This document shows, piece after piece, positions 19,294 through 29,639 of a stretch of DNA of 64,000 bases. The stretch is from Kolteria novifilia (GTDB lineage Bacteria > Planctomycetota > Planctomycetia > Kolteriales > Kolteriaceae): NCBI GenBank assembly GCA_007748055.1, contig CP036279.1, positions 6,634,001-6,698,000 on the forward strand, written 5' to 3'. A program made the position numbers and the translations under genes. The notes under the pieces were generated by a model. That model searched no databases and was not told the DNA's origin. It saw only the letters and a list, made by a program, of their open reading frames with translations. The stretch's first letter is position 1. Every line of letters begins with the position of its first letter.

Positions 19294-22200
19294 TCAGACA
19301 CTCCGCTCCGGGCGTTGCCGGAACGGTGGACGCGGCGACTTGCGATCGCTTCGCTCGGCCGCGACCGTTCCCGCCAGCATCCCCGCCGCGAGCATCGCGA
19401 CCTGGGGATCGGCATCGTCTTGGTCCACCGGCGCGATCGCTCGGGCAATGGCCTCGATCTCGGCGTCGAAGGAAGTCCCGGAACCGTCGAGCGACGTCGA
19501 ATCGTTCGCTTCCGGCGCCGTCGCGGCCTCCCCGGACGTTCCGTCGGCCTCTTCATCGCTCGCGTCGCCGATCAAGCCGGCGAGTCCCTGAAGAACCGTC
19601 GCGATCCCATGGGTCTTCGGCGAGTAGATCGCCCCCACCGAGGCCGCCAACTGACCGATCCCGTCGCGGGTCGCGGGTAGACTCTCCAGCCCGATCCTCC
19701 CCAGGGTGGCGTCGATCAACGAGCCACGTTGGATGCTGCTGAAGACCTCGTCGACGATCGAATCCTCGCCGAGTAGTCCGCCGAACGTCGGGAAGTCGGT
19801 TCGGTTGCGCCCAATGTCGGCTCCCGCCGTCGATGGTCCCGACTCGAGCGTCCCGAAGCCGGAGACACTGGTCGTGTTGAGCAACAGCGTGCTGGCGAAC
19901 TCGCTAGTCGTCCTCAGTAGAGAGAGCCCACCGAAGAGGAGACTGAACGGCCCCCCACCGCTGGAGACGAAACCGCCATCGCCCTGTGGGTTCGCCGGGG
20001 CGGGGTTGCTCGGGCTGGGCGTCGGCAGAACGTCGTCGAAGTCGATCACCAGGGCGAGCTGATTGCTCGCGCCGAAGGTGCCGTTGGGAAGCGATCCACC
20101 GAGCAAGGTCGTCGAGACCGTCCCGTCGCTGACGAGATTGATCCCGCCCCGATAGGAGGTTCCGTCGCCGACCAATGTCAACTGATAGTCACCCGCCAAG
20201 GAGTTGGGGATGACCCAAAGTTCGTTCTCCCCGTCGCCGGAGTAGTAGGCTCCGGGAATCTCGTTGAAGGATTGGCCGTCCGCGGCGCCGATCCGCCGAC
20301 CGTTGCTGTCGGTGAGCGTCGCCCCCACGGGGTCGAACCAGACGATCAGGAACTGTCCCTGGAGCTCCGAGAGCGGTCCGAGAATCGATTCGATTTCCGC
20401 GATCACCAGGTTGTTGATCTGCTGGAGAAGTGGATCGATGCCCGAGAGAGCGCCCGTCGCCTCGAGGCCGACCGATTGGGCATCCCCAAGGGGAGTATCG
20501 GTCAAAACCTTTTGGCTCACCGAACCGTCGCTCCCAAAGAGCATCGCCCCGACCTGGTTGGTCGCATCGCTGGCCCCATGGACGAGGAGTTTGAAGTCGA
20601 GATCGGGCTCGACGGAATCGCCGTCGACGCGCGTCAGCCCTCCCGTCGCCACCAATTCGCCGTCGGGACTCAAGGGAACGATGGCCAAGGAGAGTCCGCT
20701 CGCGGGATCGTCGAGGAAGATCGCGCCGTCGACCTCGATCACCTGGGCGCCGCCGTCGAGTTCATAGCCGACCCGCCCCCCCTTGAGGCCGTTCGAGGGA
20801 ATCTCGAAGAGGAAGCGAGCATCGTGTCCCCAGAGGACCACGAATTCGCTCCCCTGGAAACCGAGACTCTCGAAGGTCGCCGCCAGATTCCCTTGGAAGA
20901 TGTCGATGAGTCGCTGGCTGACGACATTGGCGATCACCGCCGAGTCGGCTCCCGCGTTGGCGGCAATCTCATTCCGCATCGCCGCGAGCAGGTCGTCGGC
21001 CAAATTGCTGCTCAGGACGCTCGACACCGCCTGATCGACGTCACTGGTCAACTGACTGACGACGGCGTCCAGAGCGGCCAAGTTGCGCGCGATGACCTCC
21101 GGGTTGATGCCGCTGGCCCCCTCGGTGAGAGCGACGTCCAACTCCGCGAGGTAGCTCCCATTCTCAAGGCCCGCCCCGTCGAACGTCTCGATTCCGGTGA
21201 TGGTCAACCGATAGCGTCCCAGCGCGAACTCGGTCCCCGCCGCGGGAACGAGAATGACGCGATCGCCATCCTGGCTGTAGAGCGGCGACGACAGCTCGAC
21301 GGGAACCCACTGGCTGCCGCCCCCCGGTTGCTCGACGAGTCGCTCGAGAAGATAGTTCGAAAGGTCGGTCGCGGTCGCGGGATCAATATCGAGATCGCCC
21401 CGGCCATCGATCGCGAGCGTGTAGCCGACGTTCCCTCGATCGGAAACGCGGAGCGTCACCACGTTCGTCGCCGCGTCGTATCGGAACTGATCGTTTCGCA
21501 GGGCGACCCGTTCACCATTGGATCTGGTCAGCTCGTAGTTGAGTGCCCGAAGCGCCTCATCCTCGTCGAGCGAACGATCGAAGTGGAGCGTGAAGAGAAC
21601 TTCGCCGTCGACAGCGCTCGCTTGAGCCTCGACGAGGGCCGGGCCATCGGGACTCATCCCCTCCTGCTCGACGCCGATCGTCGCGGAAACGCTCCCCCCG
21701 GAAAGTGACGGGAAGGAGACTTCGAGGTCCCCGTCCCGCGAGTAATTGCCGTCGCTGTCCTTGATGCCGAGGGCATCGTCAAAGTTGACGTAGAGGTGGG
21801 TGGGCAACTGATCGAGCCGAGGCCCGGCGATTAGTACCGACTCGATGCCGATCGTCGCTTTCTCGAAGAAGAACGAAATGCTCGATGGGGATCCCAGCGG
21901 ATTGCCCGCACGGTCGGTCACCATGCTTGGCTCGACCTCCAAGCGGTAGGATCCGCTCGGGAACCCGTTCTCGCCCAGAAAGGCCTCGACGACCCACTGA
22001 TCGGCGTCAACCATGGCGACGGAAAGAGCGACGCTCGCGTCAAACTCGTTGCCCGACGCGTCGGTCCCGACGAGGTTCAGCGAACCAAAGTCGGGCGGCG
22101 ACACCACTTCGTCGAACGTGAGGAAGTAGCGAATGCCGGCCGCGACTCCATCCTCGACGAGTTGTTCGGCTCGCTGCTCCACTACCTCCGGTCCGGATTG

Positions 22201-24879
22201 GTCGATCTCCAGGAGGACCTCGCCGGTCAGCAGTTCATTGCCGACCGGATCGACGATCCGGGCCCGGACGCGCGCCGGACCATCGGTCAATGGCTGCGTC
22301 GCGGTGACATCGATCACCGTTCGCGTTCCCGCCAGGGAGACCGTCGCGGCGCCATTGGCGAAACCGCCGTCGCCATCGGTGTCGAGTTGCACCCTCACGT
22401 CGCCGCTGGCGAGGGCCCCGGCGGAAAGGACGAGCCGGAAGGTCGGCGTCGCGTCATTGATCAAGGGGCGGCCATCGTCGGTCATCGGTCCGTCACTCGC
22501 CAACAACTCGAACGAGGCGACTTGGAGCGCCAAGCGATTGATCGTGTAGGCGTCGGGAAGCAGGCCACTTGCCGGAGCCATGAGGTTTCCTGCGAGATCC
22601 TTGATCCGCGTCGTCGCCGATGCCGGCCGCAGGCCCAACGTCCCGACTCCACCAATGTTCCCGATCGTGACGCGGTAGGTATCTTGATCGACGGCGGTGA
22701 CGCCCACGATCGACGCGATCGCCGATCCCGTCGAAACCACCTCGAAAGCTCGGGCGTCGACTCCGGTGACTTCCTTGGAGAACTGGACGACGAAGTCGAG
22801 CGTTTCGCCATCGGCGTTCGAGGAGCGACGGGTGATGGACTCCAACGTCGGCGGAGTCAAGTCGACGAGAATTCGCGGGCCGGTCAGGCTGCCATTGAGG
22901 GCTCCCGCGAGAGCTTGGGAGAAACTGTCGACGATCGAGTCGTTGTCGTTCAGGCGCAAGCGAAGCTCTCCCGTCCCCGCGAGGTCGGCGAGTTCGACCA
23001 CGTAGCTCATGCCCGAAGGATCGTTGGAGGTGACGCTGGCGATGCGTCCCGTCGCGGTTCCCGTTCGAACCAGCGAAAAGTCGCTCACGTCGACACCAAC
23101 CACCGGCGCCGAGAAGTTGACCACGGCGCGAGCCGAGCTGGAGTTGAGTGTCCGGCTACTGTTGACGATCGAACTGACCGTCGGTGGCGGGGGGAGCACG
23201 ACAAGCGGATCGATGATGATCGCGACGTCGTTGCCATCGCCGGCTTGGTAGTCGAGCGTGTACTTGTAGAGTCCCAACGGATCGACCACCGGAACCCCTT
23301 GAAGGTATCCGTTGAACTGGCCGATGACGGGACTCGAGCCCGTGTTCTGGATGAAAATCAGCGTTTCCGGTTGCGAGGGCGTGAATCCCAGTTGGGGAAT
23401 GAGGCTCGCGCCGACGAGGTTGACACTGGTCGAGGCGACCAAGAGATCGTGGTCCACGGGGGTCGGCCCATGGAGATCGACCTTCAGCACGCCGACGGCA
23501 AGATTGAGGACGTCGGTCGTATGCGTTCCGAGCGGCGAAGCGGCGCTGGCCTCTCCGGGGGAGAGATACCCTCCGACGATGCTCGTCGCTCCGGAGACCG
23601 TCCCGTCGCCGGTGAGAGCCGCGCCCAGGTTAACCGTCACGTTTCCCGTGTGCGTTCGATCAAGTTGAAGCACGCCGGCGCCGACCTGAATCGTACCGAC
23701 GCTGTTGGTCGAAGGTGAAAGAGTGAGGGTCCCGTCACCGATCTTACGGAGCGTTTCGGTCGCGGTGGCATCGAGGTCGCCAGCGAAGGTGGCGTTGTTG
23801 TAGAGACTAACGTCGACCGTCAGCATCGTCCCCAACTCGAGGGTGACCACGCTGTCGAGCGATCCGTGAAGCGAACCGATCGTCTCGCTCGTCCGTACGA
23901 CCAAATTCCCGTCCTGGTGGACGATGACCGTGCCGACATCGCCGATCGCATCCCCGGCATCGACGACGAGCGTGCCTTCGGCAATGATCGTCGCCCCGGC
24001 GTAGAGGTGGTTCGTGTCGAAGACGAGCGTTCCATTCCCCGTCTTGACGACATCCCCCGAACCGCTGATCTCGTGGCTGAACGATTCCTCGAGGCTGCCG
24101 TCGAAGTCGAAGACCAAGAAGGCGTATCGGTTGGTTTCCGAATCACTTTGGAGGACCACATCGGTGGCGATGCTGTCGACATCTCCTTCCAGCACTCCGT
24201 CGAGCACGTTGATCGCGCCCGAGAAAGTGTTGATTCCGTCGAGTTCCAGTCGATCATCGCCATCCTTGACCAATCCCCCGGACCCACTGCCGTCAAGGAT
24301 GGCCCCGTCGATGTCGACGGGACGATTCGCGGTGATGTAGAGATCGGTGTCGAGATGGACGTCGCCACGAACGAACAGGTCACCATCGGGTTGACTGTTG
24401 TTCACGACCATCGTCCCCGCGACGGACGCATTTAGATCCAGGGAGGATTCGAAGACAACGTCGCCGCGATTGGCCGAGGTCAGTTCGATCCCGTGACAGT
24501 CGGCGAAATCGATCGAGCCACCATACCCGAGGGCGTCGCCGGTGATCTGATAGGTGTTGGTGGAGTCGTTGCGGAAGCGCATCCCGCCGATGTTGAGACT
24601 CGAGGAACCGATGTCGACCACGAAGCTCCAGGCCGTCTCGTCGAACACCGCCACATCGGCCGCGCCGGGAGTGGTTCCGCCGGACCAGTTACCGGGATGG
24701 AAGAAGTCGGAACTGACGTTCCCTCTCCAGAACACCTCGTTGGGATTGGCGACGATCGCCGGAACGATCCGTTGCTCGAGGATCTCGAAGCTGGCCACGT
24801 GGGCGACGACATGGTCATCACTCACGCGATGGCTCAGCCGCCGTGAGGCGTCCGGAACGATGCTCAGAGGGATCACCAC
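19294..24879 (-). CDS. Giant surface protein with planctomycete LExR motif and autotransporter-associated beta-strand repeats
   Basis: The 1,861-residue protein starts with a basic leader and FEILEQRIVPA at about residues 31-41, a form of the planctomycete LExRxV export motif. Residues ~50-560 contain glycine-rich beta-helix repeats of the PATR type (GSGGLVKDGDDRLELDG, KTGNGTLVFD, KIGDGTLTLS). The middle holds Ig/cadherin-like domains (PPTVSSIVNSSR; repeated SFS/VDVSDF and GVDARAFEV units). There is no C-terminal autotransporter barrel. The end is a short hydrophobic stretch (VAMLAAGMLAGTVAA) followed by an Arg/Lys-rich tail, resembling a sorting or anchor signal. A probable adhesin or cell-surface structural protein. 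The region near residues 1600-1620 shares GxxNQLxVxxDF-type sequence with the end of the 42060 protein. Confidence 0.75.
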   Translation of the reverse strand: MVIPLSIVPDASRRLSHRVSDDHVVAHVASFEILEQRIVPAIVANPNEVFWRGNVSSDFFHPGNWSGGTTPGAADVAVFDETAWSFVVDIGSSSLNIGGMRFRNDSTNTYQITGDALGYGGSIDFADCHGIELTSANRGDVVFESSLDLNASVAGTMVVNNSQPDGDLFVRGDVHLDTDLYITANRPVDIDGAILDGSGSGGLVKDGDDRLELDGINTFSGAINVLDGVLEGDVDSIATDVVLQSDSETNRYAFLVFDFDGSLEESFSHEISGSGDVVKTGNGTLVFDTNHLYAGATIIAEGTLVVDAGDAIGDVGTVIVHQDGNLVVRTSETIGSLHGSLDSVVTLELGTMLTVDVSLYNNATFAGDLDATATETLRKIGDGTLTLSPSTNSVGTIQVGAGVLQLDRTHTGNVTVNLGAALTGDGTVSGATSIVGGYLSPGEASAASPLGTHTTDVLNLAVGVLKVDLHGPTPVDHDLLVASTSVNLVGASLIPQLGFTPSQPETLIFIQNTGSSPVIGQFNGYLQGVPVVDPLGLYKYTLDYQAGDGNDVAIIIDPLVVLPPPPTVSSIVNSSRTLNSSSARAVVNFSAPVVGVDVSDFSLVRTGTATGRIASVTSNDPSGMSYVVELADLAGTGELRLRLNDNDSIVDSFSQALAGALNGSLTGPRILVDLTPPTLESITRRSSNADGETLDFVVQFSKEVTGVDARAFEVVSTGSAIASIVGVTAVDQDTYRVTIGNIGGVGTLGLRPASATTRIKDLAGNLMAPASGLLPDAYTINRLALQVASFELLASDGPMTDDGRPLINDATPTFRLVLSAGALASGDVRVQLDTDGDGGFANGAATVSLAGTRTVIDVTATQPLTDGPARVRARIVDPVGNELLTGEVLLEIDQSGPEVVEQRAEQLVEDGVAAGIRYFLTFDEVVSPPDFGSLNLVGTDASGNEFDASVALSVAMVDADQWVVEAFLGENGFPSGSYRLEVEPSMVTDRAGNPLGSPSSISFFFEKATIGIESVLIAGPRLDQLPTHLYVNFDDALGIKDSDGNYSRDGDLEVSFPSLSGGSVSATIGVEQEGMSPDGPALVEAQASAVDGEVLFTLHFDRSLDEDEALRALNYELTRSNGERVALRNDQFRYDAATNVVTLRVSDRGNVGYTLAIDGRGDLDIDPATATDLSNYLLERLVEQPGGGSQWVPVELSSPLYSQDGDRVILVPAAGTEFALGRYRLTITGIETFDGAGLENGSYLAELDVALTEGASGINPEVIARNLAALDAVVSQLTSDVDQAVSSVLSSNLADDLLAAMRNEIAANAGADSAVIANVVSQRLIDIFQGNLAATFESLGFQGSEFVVLWGHDARFLFEIPSNGLKGGRVGYELDGGAQVIEVDGAIFLDDPASGLSLAIVPLSPDGELVATGGLTRVDGDSVEPDLDFKLLVHGASDATNQVGAMLFGSDGSVSQKVLTDTPLGDAQSVGLEATGALSGIDPLLQQINNLVIAEIESILGPLSELQGQFLIVWFDPVGATLTDSNGRRIGAADGQSFNEIPGAYYSGDGENELWVIPNSLAGDYQLTLVGDGTSYRGGINLVSDGTVSTTLLGGSLPNGTFGASNQLALVIDFDDVLPTPSPSNPAPANPQGDGGFVSSGGGPFSLLFGGLSLLRTTSEFASTLLLNTTSVSGFGTLESGPSTAGADIGRNRTDFPTFGGLLGEDSIVDEVFSSIQRGSLIDATLGRIGLESLPATRDGIGQLAASVGAIYSPKTHGIATVLQGLAGLIGDASDEEADGTSGEAATAPEANDSTSLDGSGTSFDAEIEAIARAIAPVDQDDADPQVAMLAAGMLAGTVAAERSDRKSPRPPFRQRPERSV

Positions 24880-24932
24880 GTTGCCACTCCCATGTCGTAT
24901 CGGCGACGTCCGGAAAGATACGGCACCAGGAA

Positions 24933-24952
24933 GTTCTCGCGAAAGCGGGAAC
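24933..24952. repeat. GAAA-tetraloop hairpin (GTTCTCGC/GCGGGAAC)
   Basis: Eight-base arms pair fully, with one U-G wobble, around a GAAA loop, 54 bp upstream of the giant surface protein. In RNA form this is a very stable GNRA hairpin. It may be a dispersed repeat or a leader structure. Confidence 0.5.
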
Positions 24953-25195
24953 TCCGGGCGGCTTCTTTTCGGTGCGAGTGATCCGTATCGCCGCTGGCGC
25001 GAAGGATGGAATGGAGGGACGAACCCTCATCTCCCCCGCGTCTGGGGATCCTTCCCGCGCGTAAGGTCGTCGGATCTGCCGCCGAAATCCCTGTCGGCAA
25101 AGCCTTGTTTCGAGTCGTGCCGAGTCCGCGGGGCACCGCGAAAGGGAAATCCCCGCCGCTGGTCCTGGAGGGAACGAACCCGGTCCCTTGTTCCA

Positions 25196-25224
25196 AGTAT
25201 ACACTATCGTCGCAACGTCTCGAA
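25196..25224 (-). promoter_or_regulatory. Candidate promoter for the giant surface protein gene
   Basis: On the minus strand a TTCGAG (-35-like, 3 of 6) and a TATACT (-10-like, 5 of 6) are separated by 17 bases. They would give a leader of ~310 nt that includes the GAAA hairpin at 24933-24952. The rest of 24880-25534 shows no supported gene. A perfect 9-bp inverted repeat, CGGACAACT and AGTTGTCCG, lies at 25267-25275 and 25296-25304. Confidence 0.3.
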
Positions 25225-25534
25225 GCTCCGACGACCGCACGCTTAATACGATTCTCCCTCATGAACCGGACAACTCAACTTCGGAAAATCGTTCAAGTTG
25301 TCCGATTCACTTGATGCACGCGGAGACTCCTTGATCGAGGCAATTTGGGCCAGCGGGGCTGCCTGAAGCAATTCCGTCATCGACTGAAGCATCACCGAGT
25401 GTGCCCGGCAGGTCGCGTGCCCCATGAATCACCCGCGACCGCTCGATCCCGTTGGGAACAGGAGGTAGGATCCCACCAAACTTTGCCGACGTTCCTCTGG
25501 CAACTCCTTCGGAATGTTCACTCACACGGAGCAC

Positions 25535-25788
25535 TCAGCGGAGATGATGCGAGAAACGTGCATCGCTCAGCAATTCGGTCCAGGACTCGATCGGCGCCAC
25601 GTCGCCAGCTTGACTCGACCGCCAGGCTTCGCGAAGTTTCTCGATCATCTCCGGCGACAGCTTGCTGGGCGGGACAAGGCAAGGTTCTGGATCCCCGCTT
25701 CGATCACCTCCTGAGGGGTCCGATACGCTCCTAGGGCGATCAGGTGTTCGATCCGCTCGGCGCTCTCCTTGCTCAAGTCGACGTTCAT
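25535..25788 (-). pseudogene. Frameshifted ribbon-helix-helix (ParD/CopG-like) antitoxin gene
   Basis: From ATG 25788, with GGAGG 5 bases before it, a frame begins MNVDLSKESAERIEHLIAL and continues GAYRTPQEVIEAGIQNLAL, typical of ParD/CopG-type RHH antitoxins. It stops at 25645 after 47 residues. In the +1 frame the coding character continues directly as KLSPEMIEKLREAW and SQAGDVAPIESWTELLSDA, down to a TGA at 25535. A one-base shift near 25648-25680 would rejoin them into one ~84-residue protein. No toxin gene is recognisable on either side. Either a decayed orphan antitoxin or a sequencing error in a live gene. Confidence 0.6.
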
Positions 25789-25911
25789 CGGAACCTCCGT
25801 GGGAGGAAAGACACCATCCGCCTTTCGAATGGCTGTCTCCCTCTCTCCTCTTTTGTAACATAAACCTCTTCGGCCCAAACGAGTTACCAGTCTTCTCGGG
25901 AGAAGTGAACG

Positions 25912-27414
25912 ATGAGCGGTGTTGACGATCAAACGCCGTCGAATGCCGACCAAGGCGCGCGGTCGCCGGCCAACGAACCCTCGACGCCGCCACCGGGCAA
26001 GAACGAGTTCCGGGGAGGCGCCGCGAAGCGCTTCTTCGAACGCCGCGAGAAGCGCAAGGAACAGGCCGATCCCAACGACGAAGCCGCCAAGGCCGAGGAC
26101 GAGGCCAAGTACCTTCAAAGCTACAATGCCGAGCCCGAGAAGGAGGAGCTCGCCGACGACGTCGCCAAGGCCCGCGGCAAGGAACTCAAAGCCGCCCGAG
26201 GCCGCAAACTCGTCCGCCTGCTCGACGAGGATATCGACGACGAGCTCGACGAGGCCTTCTCCTCCTTCAACCCCGACGCGATCATGACCTCCGAGCCGCC
26301 CGCCGGCGCCGACGCCTCGGACGACGACGCCAGCGGTAGCTCCGGAAAGCGGACCGTCCGCGTCCTCTCCGTGCGCGGCGAGAGTGTCTTCGTCGACATC
26401 GGGCAAAAGAGCGAGGGCGTGATCCCGACCATTCAGTTTCAAGACAAAGTCCCGAACGAAGGCGACTTGATCGAGGTCCTCGTCGATGACCTGGGGACCG
26501 AATCGGTCAGCGTTCGCCTGCCCGGTTCGATCCAGGAAGCCGATTGGAGCCAAATCGAACGGGGATCGATCCTCGATGTCCTCGTCAAGAAGGTCAACAA
26601 GGGCGGCCTCGAAATCAGCGCCGGGGGAATTCGCGGCTTCATGCCCGCCGGCCAAGTCGACATCGATCACATTGAGGACTTCTCGACTCTCGTCGGACGA
26701 AGTTTGCGGTGCCTGATCACCGATGCCAACCGCGGGGAAAAGAACCTCGTCGTCAGCCACAAGGCCTTTCAGCTCAAGGAGCGGGAGGAGAAGGCTCGGG
26801 AACTCCTCGCGACCCTCGAGGTCGGGCAGAAGGTCTCCGGCATCGTCAAACGCATCATGGAGTTCGGCGCCTTCGTCGACATTGGCGGCATCGAGGGCCT
26901 CGCTCACATCAGCGAGATGAGCTGGAAGAAGATCAAGCACCCCTCCGAGCTCGTCATCGCCGGCCAGGAAGTCAAAGTGGTCGTGCTGAGCATCGATCCA
27001 GAAACCCGCCGCATCGGCTTGGGACTCAAGCAGCTCACCGACAATCCCTGGAATCACGTCTCGACGAACTACTTCCCGGGAAGCACTGTTGCGGGGCGGG
27101 TCACGCGTCTAATGGAGTTCGGCGCGTTCGTGGAACTCGAGCCGGGGATCGAGGGGTTGATCCATATCTCCGAACTCTCGCCCAATCGCGTGCGCCGCGT
27201 CGCCGACATCGTTGGCGAAGGGCAAGAAGTCGAGGTGAAGATCCTCGATGTCGATGCCGAGAACCGACGCATCTCCCTCTCGATCAAGCAGGTCAAGGCG
27301 GAGGCCGACGAGGAAGAAGCGATCGAGGAGGAAGAGGTCAAACCGCTGATCCGCAAGTCGAACGAACCCCTCAAGGGTGGTTTGGGCGGCAACTCCGGCC
27401 CCCTGTTCGGCTAG
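25912..27414 (+). CDS. rpsA: S1-domain RNA-binding protein (ribosomal protein S1-like)
   Basis: The 500-residue protein has a long charged N-terminal region (~1-140, Lys/Glu/Ala-rich), then four S1 OB-folds at about 145-205, 210-285, 300-370 and 385-455. The third and fourth are the clearest ([55 protein letters not shown]). It ends in an acidic segment and [13 protein letters not shown]1 binds mRNA leaders at the 30S subunit. Standard S1 has six domains, so this may be the main S1 of this lineage or a Tex/S1-like regulator. ATG 25912 follows a GGGAGAAG. Confidence 0.8.
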   Translation: MSGVDDQTPSNADQGARSPANEPSTPPPGKNEFRGGAAKRFFERREKRKEQADPNDEAAKAEDEAKYLQSYNAEPEKEELADDVAKARGKELKAARGRKLVRLLDEDIDDELDEAFSSFNPDAIMTSEPPAGADASDDDASGSSGKRTVRVLSVRGESVFVDIGQKSEGVIPTIQFQDKVPNEGDLIEVLVDDLGTESVSVRLPGSIQEADWSQIERGSILDVLVKKVNKGGLEISAGGIRGFMPAGQVDIDHIEDFSTLVGRSLRCLITDANRGEKNLVVSHKAFQLKEREEKARELLATLEVGQKVSGIVKRIMEFGAFVDIGGIEGLAHISEMSWKKIKHPSELVIAGQEVKVVVLSIDPETRRIGLGLKQLTDNPWNHVSTNYFPGSTVAGRVTRLMEFGAFVELEPGIEGLIHISELSPNRVRRVADIVGEGQEVEVKILDVDAENRRISLSIKQVKAEADEEEAIEEEEVKPLIRKSNEPLKGGLGGNSGPLFG

Positions 27415-27582
27415 CTTCGAGCGGGTCTCGCCCGAATCGATCGACCGTCGATCGGCACGAATCACGCTCCTCATCCTTGACAGAGGCGCTGCCGAACTAG
27501 AGGTTGGCAGATACTTGCCGGTCAAGGCGGGCAACTTGAGACTTCTCGTCTCGAGCGCATTAGGCAAACGGGGGAGGGAAAC

Positions 27583-29082
27583 GTGACGAGCAACCACTCG
27601 AAAGAACGCTGGGGCATCACTCTACTTGTCGGCGTGTCGTTGGCGTCTTTCGCCACTGCGGACGCGAAGGAGCCTCCGCTCAAACGCCCCAATGTCGTCC
27701 TCTTTCTCGTCGATGATCTCGGCTGGTCCGATGTCGGTTGCTACGGCAGCAAGTTCCACGAATCGCCCAACATCGACCGCTTCGCCAAGGCGGGCATGCA
27801 GTTCTGGGATGCCTACGCCGCGTGCCCGGTTTGTTCGCCGACCCGGGCGAGCATCATGTCGGGCAAGTACCCGGCGACCCTCGGCCTGACGGACTTCATC
27901 CCGGGTCATCAGCGTCCCTGGGCGAAGCTCAACGTCCCGCCCAACGCTCCCAACCTTCCGTTGGAAGAAGTCACGATCGCCGAAGCTCTCAAGACGGTCG
28001 GCTACACCACGGGCTACTTCGGCAAGTGGCATCTCGGCGGGCCGACGCACTATCCTCCTCAACAGGGGTTCGACGAGTCGATCGTCACCAGCGGTCGTCA
28101 CTTCGCCCCGAAGTTTCGCACCGCGCCGAAGGTCGACGTTCCAAAGAACGCATCGCTGGCGGAATTCCTGACCGAGAAGAGCGAAGGGTTCATGGAGAAG
28201 AATCGCGAGAAACCCTTCTTCCTCTTCGTGGCGCACTACCTGGTACACATTCCTCTCGAAGCGAGAGCCGAGAACATCTCCAAGTATGAAGCGAAACCGA
28301 AGCCGCCCGAAGGAATCAACCACCCGGTCTACGCCGCGATGGTCCAAGAGGTTGACGAGAGCTTCGGACGCATCCTTGGCAAACTCAAAGAACTGGGACT
28401 TTCGGAAAACACGGTCGTCATCTTCACTTCCGACAATGGCGGTCTGACGCGTCGCTTTGACGGGGGCGGCGAGGCCGTCACCACTAATGCTCCCCTTCGC
28501 GACGAGAAGGGCTCGCTCTACGAAGGGGGGATTCGCGTCCCACTACTCGTCGATTGGAAGGGGCACATTCCCGCCGGGAGCGAGAGTCGCGTTCCGGTCT
28601 CGACCGTCGATCTGTTGCCGACGATCGTCGACTTGGCCGGGGTTCCGAAACCGGAGCGTCCCCACGTCGATGGAGTTAGTCTCGTCCCGATTCTCGAAGG
28701 CGGCAAGTCGCTCGATCGCGCGGCGATCTATTGGCACTACCCGCACTACCACCACTCGACTCCCGCCAGCGCGATCCGCGCCGGGGACTACAAGCTCCTG
28801 GAGTTCTTCGAGGACGGCCACCGCGAACTCTACAACCTCAAGAGCGACATCGGCGAATCCAACGACCTGGCCAGCGCGAAACCTCAGAAGACGACCGAAC
28901 TAGCCGCCCAGCTCGATCAGTGGAGGAAGAAAGTCGGCGCGAAGTTGCCAACCGCCAACCCGAACCACGATCCCGAGCGGGCGTCGCAGTGGTCGCGACG
29001 TTATGGTGAGAAACGGCCGCGGAAAGCCAAAGCCGGCAAGTCAGCGACGTCGCCAAACTCCAACCCGACGCCTCCGCGTTGA
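27583..29082 (+). CDS. Exported formylglycine-dependent sulfatase
   Basis: The GTG at 27583 is preceded by GGGGAGGG. The 499-residue protein has a signal peptide (GITLLVGVSLASFATADA). NVVLFLVDDLGWSD follows with the metal-binding Asp pair. The activation motif is CSPTR (Cys84), where the Cys is converted to formylglycine by FGE or an anaerobic SME. GYFGKWHLGG and later TSDNGG (metal Asp/Asn) complete the active site. It should hydrolyse sulfate esters, most likely of sulfated polysaccharides, in the periplasm. No carrageenase, FGE or partner lies next to it. The C-terminus is Lys/Pro/Ser-rich. Confidence 0.93.
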   Translation: MTSNHSKERWGITLLVGVSLASFATADAKEPPLKRPNVVLFLVDDLGWSDVGCYGSKFHESPNIDRFAKAGMQFWDAYAACPVCSPTRASIMSGKYPATLGLTDFIPGHQRPWAKLNVPPNAPNLPLEEVTIAEALKTVGYTTGYFGKWHLGGPTHYPPQQGFDESIVTSGRHFAPKFRTAPKVDVPKNASLAEFLTEKSEGFMEKNREKPFFLFVAHYLVHIPLEARAENISKYEAKPKPPEGINHPVYAAMVQEVDESFGRILGKLKELGLSENTVVIFTSDNGGLTRRFDGGGEAVTTNAPLRDEKGSLYEGGIRVPLLVDWKGHIPAGSESRVPVSTVDLLPTIVDLAGVPKPERPHVDGVSLVPILEGGKSLDRAAIYWHYPHYHHSTPASAIRAGDYKLLEFFEDGHRELYNLKSDIGESNDLASAKPQKTTELAAQLDQWRKKVGAKLPTANPNHDPERASQWSRRYGEKRPRKAKAGKSATSPNSNPTPPR

Positions 29083-29096
29083 CCCGGCTCGGCTCG

Positions 29097-29639
29097 CTAC
29101 CAACCCCAGGTTCCAGGCGCGCCCTTGAAGGGGCCGACGATGTCGTCGGTGATCCATCCGCCGTAGAAGTTTCCTTCCTGGACGCGAACAACCTCGCCGT
29201 CGATGGTGCATTGGTCCATGGGCCCTGGATAGAACGCGATGTGGTCCTTGAGATCGGCGTAGCGTTCCACCGGCTTCGGATAGGCCCACGCCGCCTGTGC
29301 CGCGATCCGGCTTCCGACCGCGACGTCGTAGTAGCGGGCCTCCCCTTTCCACTCGCAGTGAGTTTGGTGAGTGCTGGCGACCAGATGATCGACGCGGATA
29401 TCCTCCGGGGGAAGGTAGATATTCGGCGGATGACTCGTTTCCAACACGCGCAGGGCTCGGGTCGAGTCCGCGAGAACGACACCGCCAAAGACGATACGGA
29501 CTCTCTTGCTCATCCTCTCCATCGCGGGAGGACGGGGGTAGTCCCATACCGACTCTTGGCCGGGACCAGGCTCGATTCGTTCCGCTCGCGACACGTTGAT
29601 TGTCACTCCTTCGAAAACCGCACGCTCATCCACCACCAT
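29097..29639 (-). CDS. DUF427 domain protein
   Basis: The 180-residue protein matches the DUF427 pattern. It has SVWDYPRPP, RIVFGGVVLADSTRALRVLETSHPP, YYLPPEDIR-like IYLPPEDIRVDHL, THCEWKGEARYYDV, AYPKP, and the end FYPGPMDQC with YGGWIT. The fold is small beta-rich and of unknown biochemical function. The N-terminal ~28 residues before SVWDYP vary in this family, so the start could be a little later. It is convergent with the sulfatase gene, 14 bp apart. Confidence 0.87.
   Translation of the reverse strand: MVVDERAVFEGVTINVSRAERIEPGPGQESVWDYPRPPAMERMSKRVRIVFGGVVLADSTRALRVLETSHPPNIYLPPEDIRVDHLVASTHQTHCEWKGEARYYDVAVGSRIAAQAAWAYPKPVERYADLKDHIAFYPGPMDQCTIDGEVVRVQEGNFYGGWITDDIVGPFKGAPGTWGW

Noticed and set aside
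24700-24879. Classical type V autotransporter
   Set aside because: Beta-strand repeats are present in the giant protein, but there is no C-terminal outer-membrane barrel, so export is by another route.
25160-25200. tRNA-like GGTTCG segment on the minus strand
   Set aside because: No acceptor stem, anticodon arm or CCA context could be built around it.
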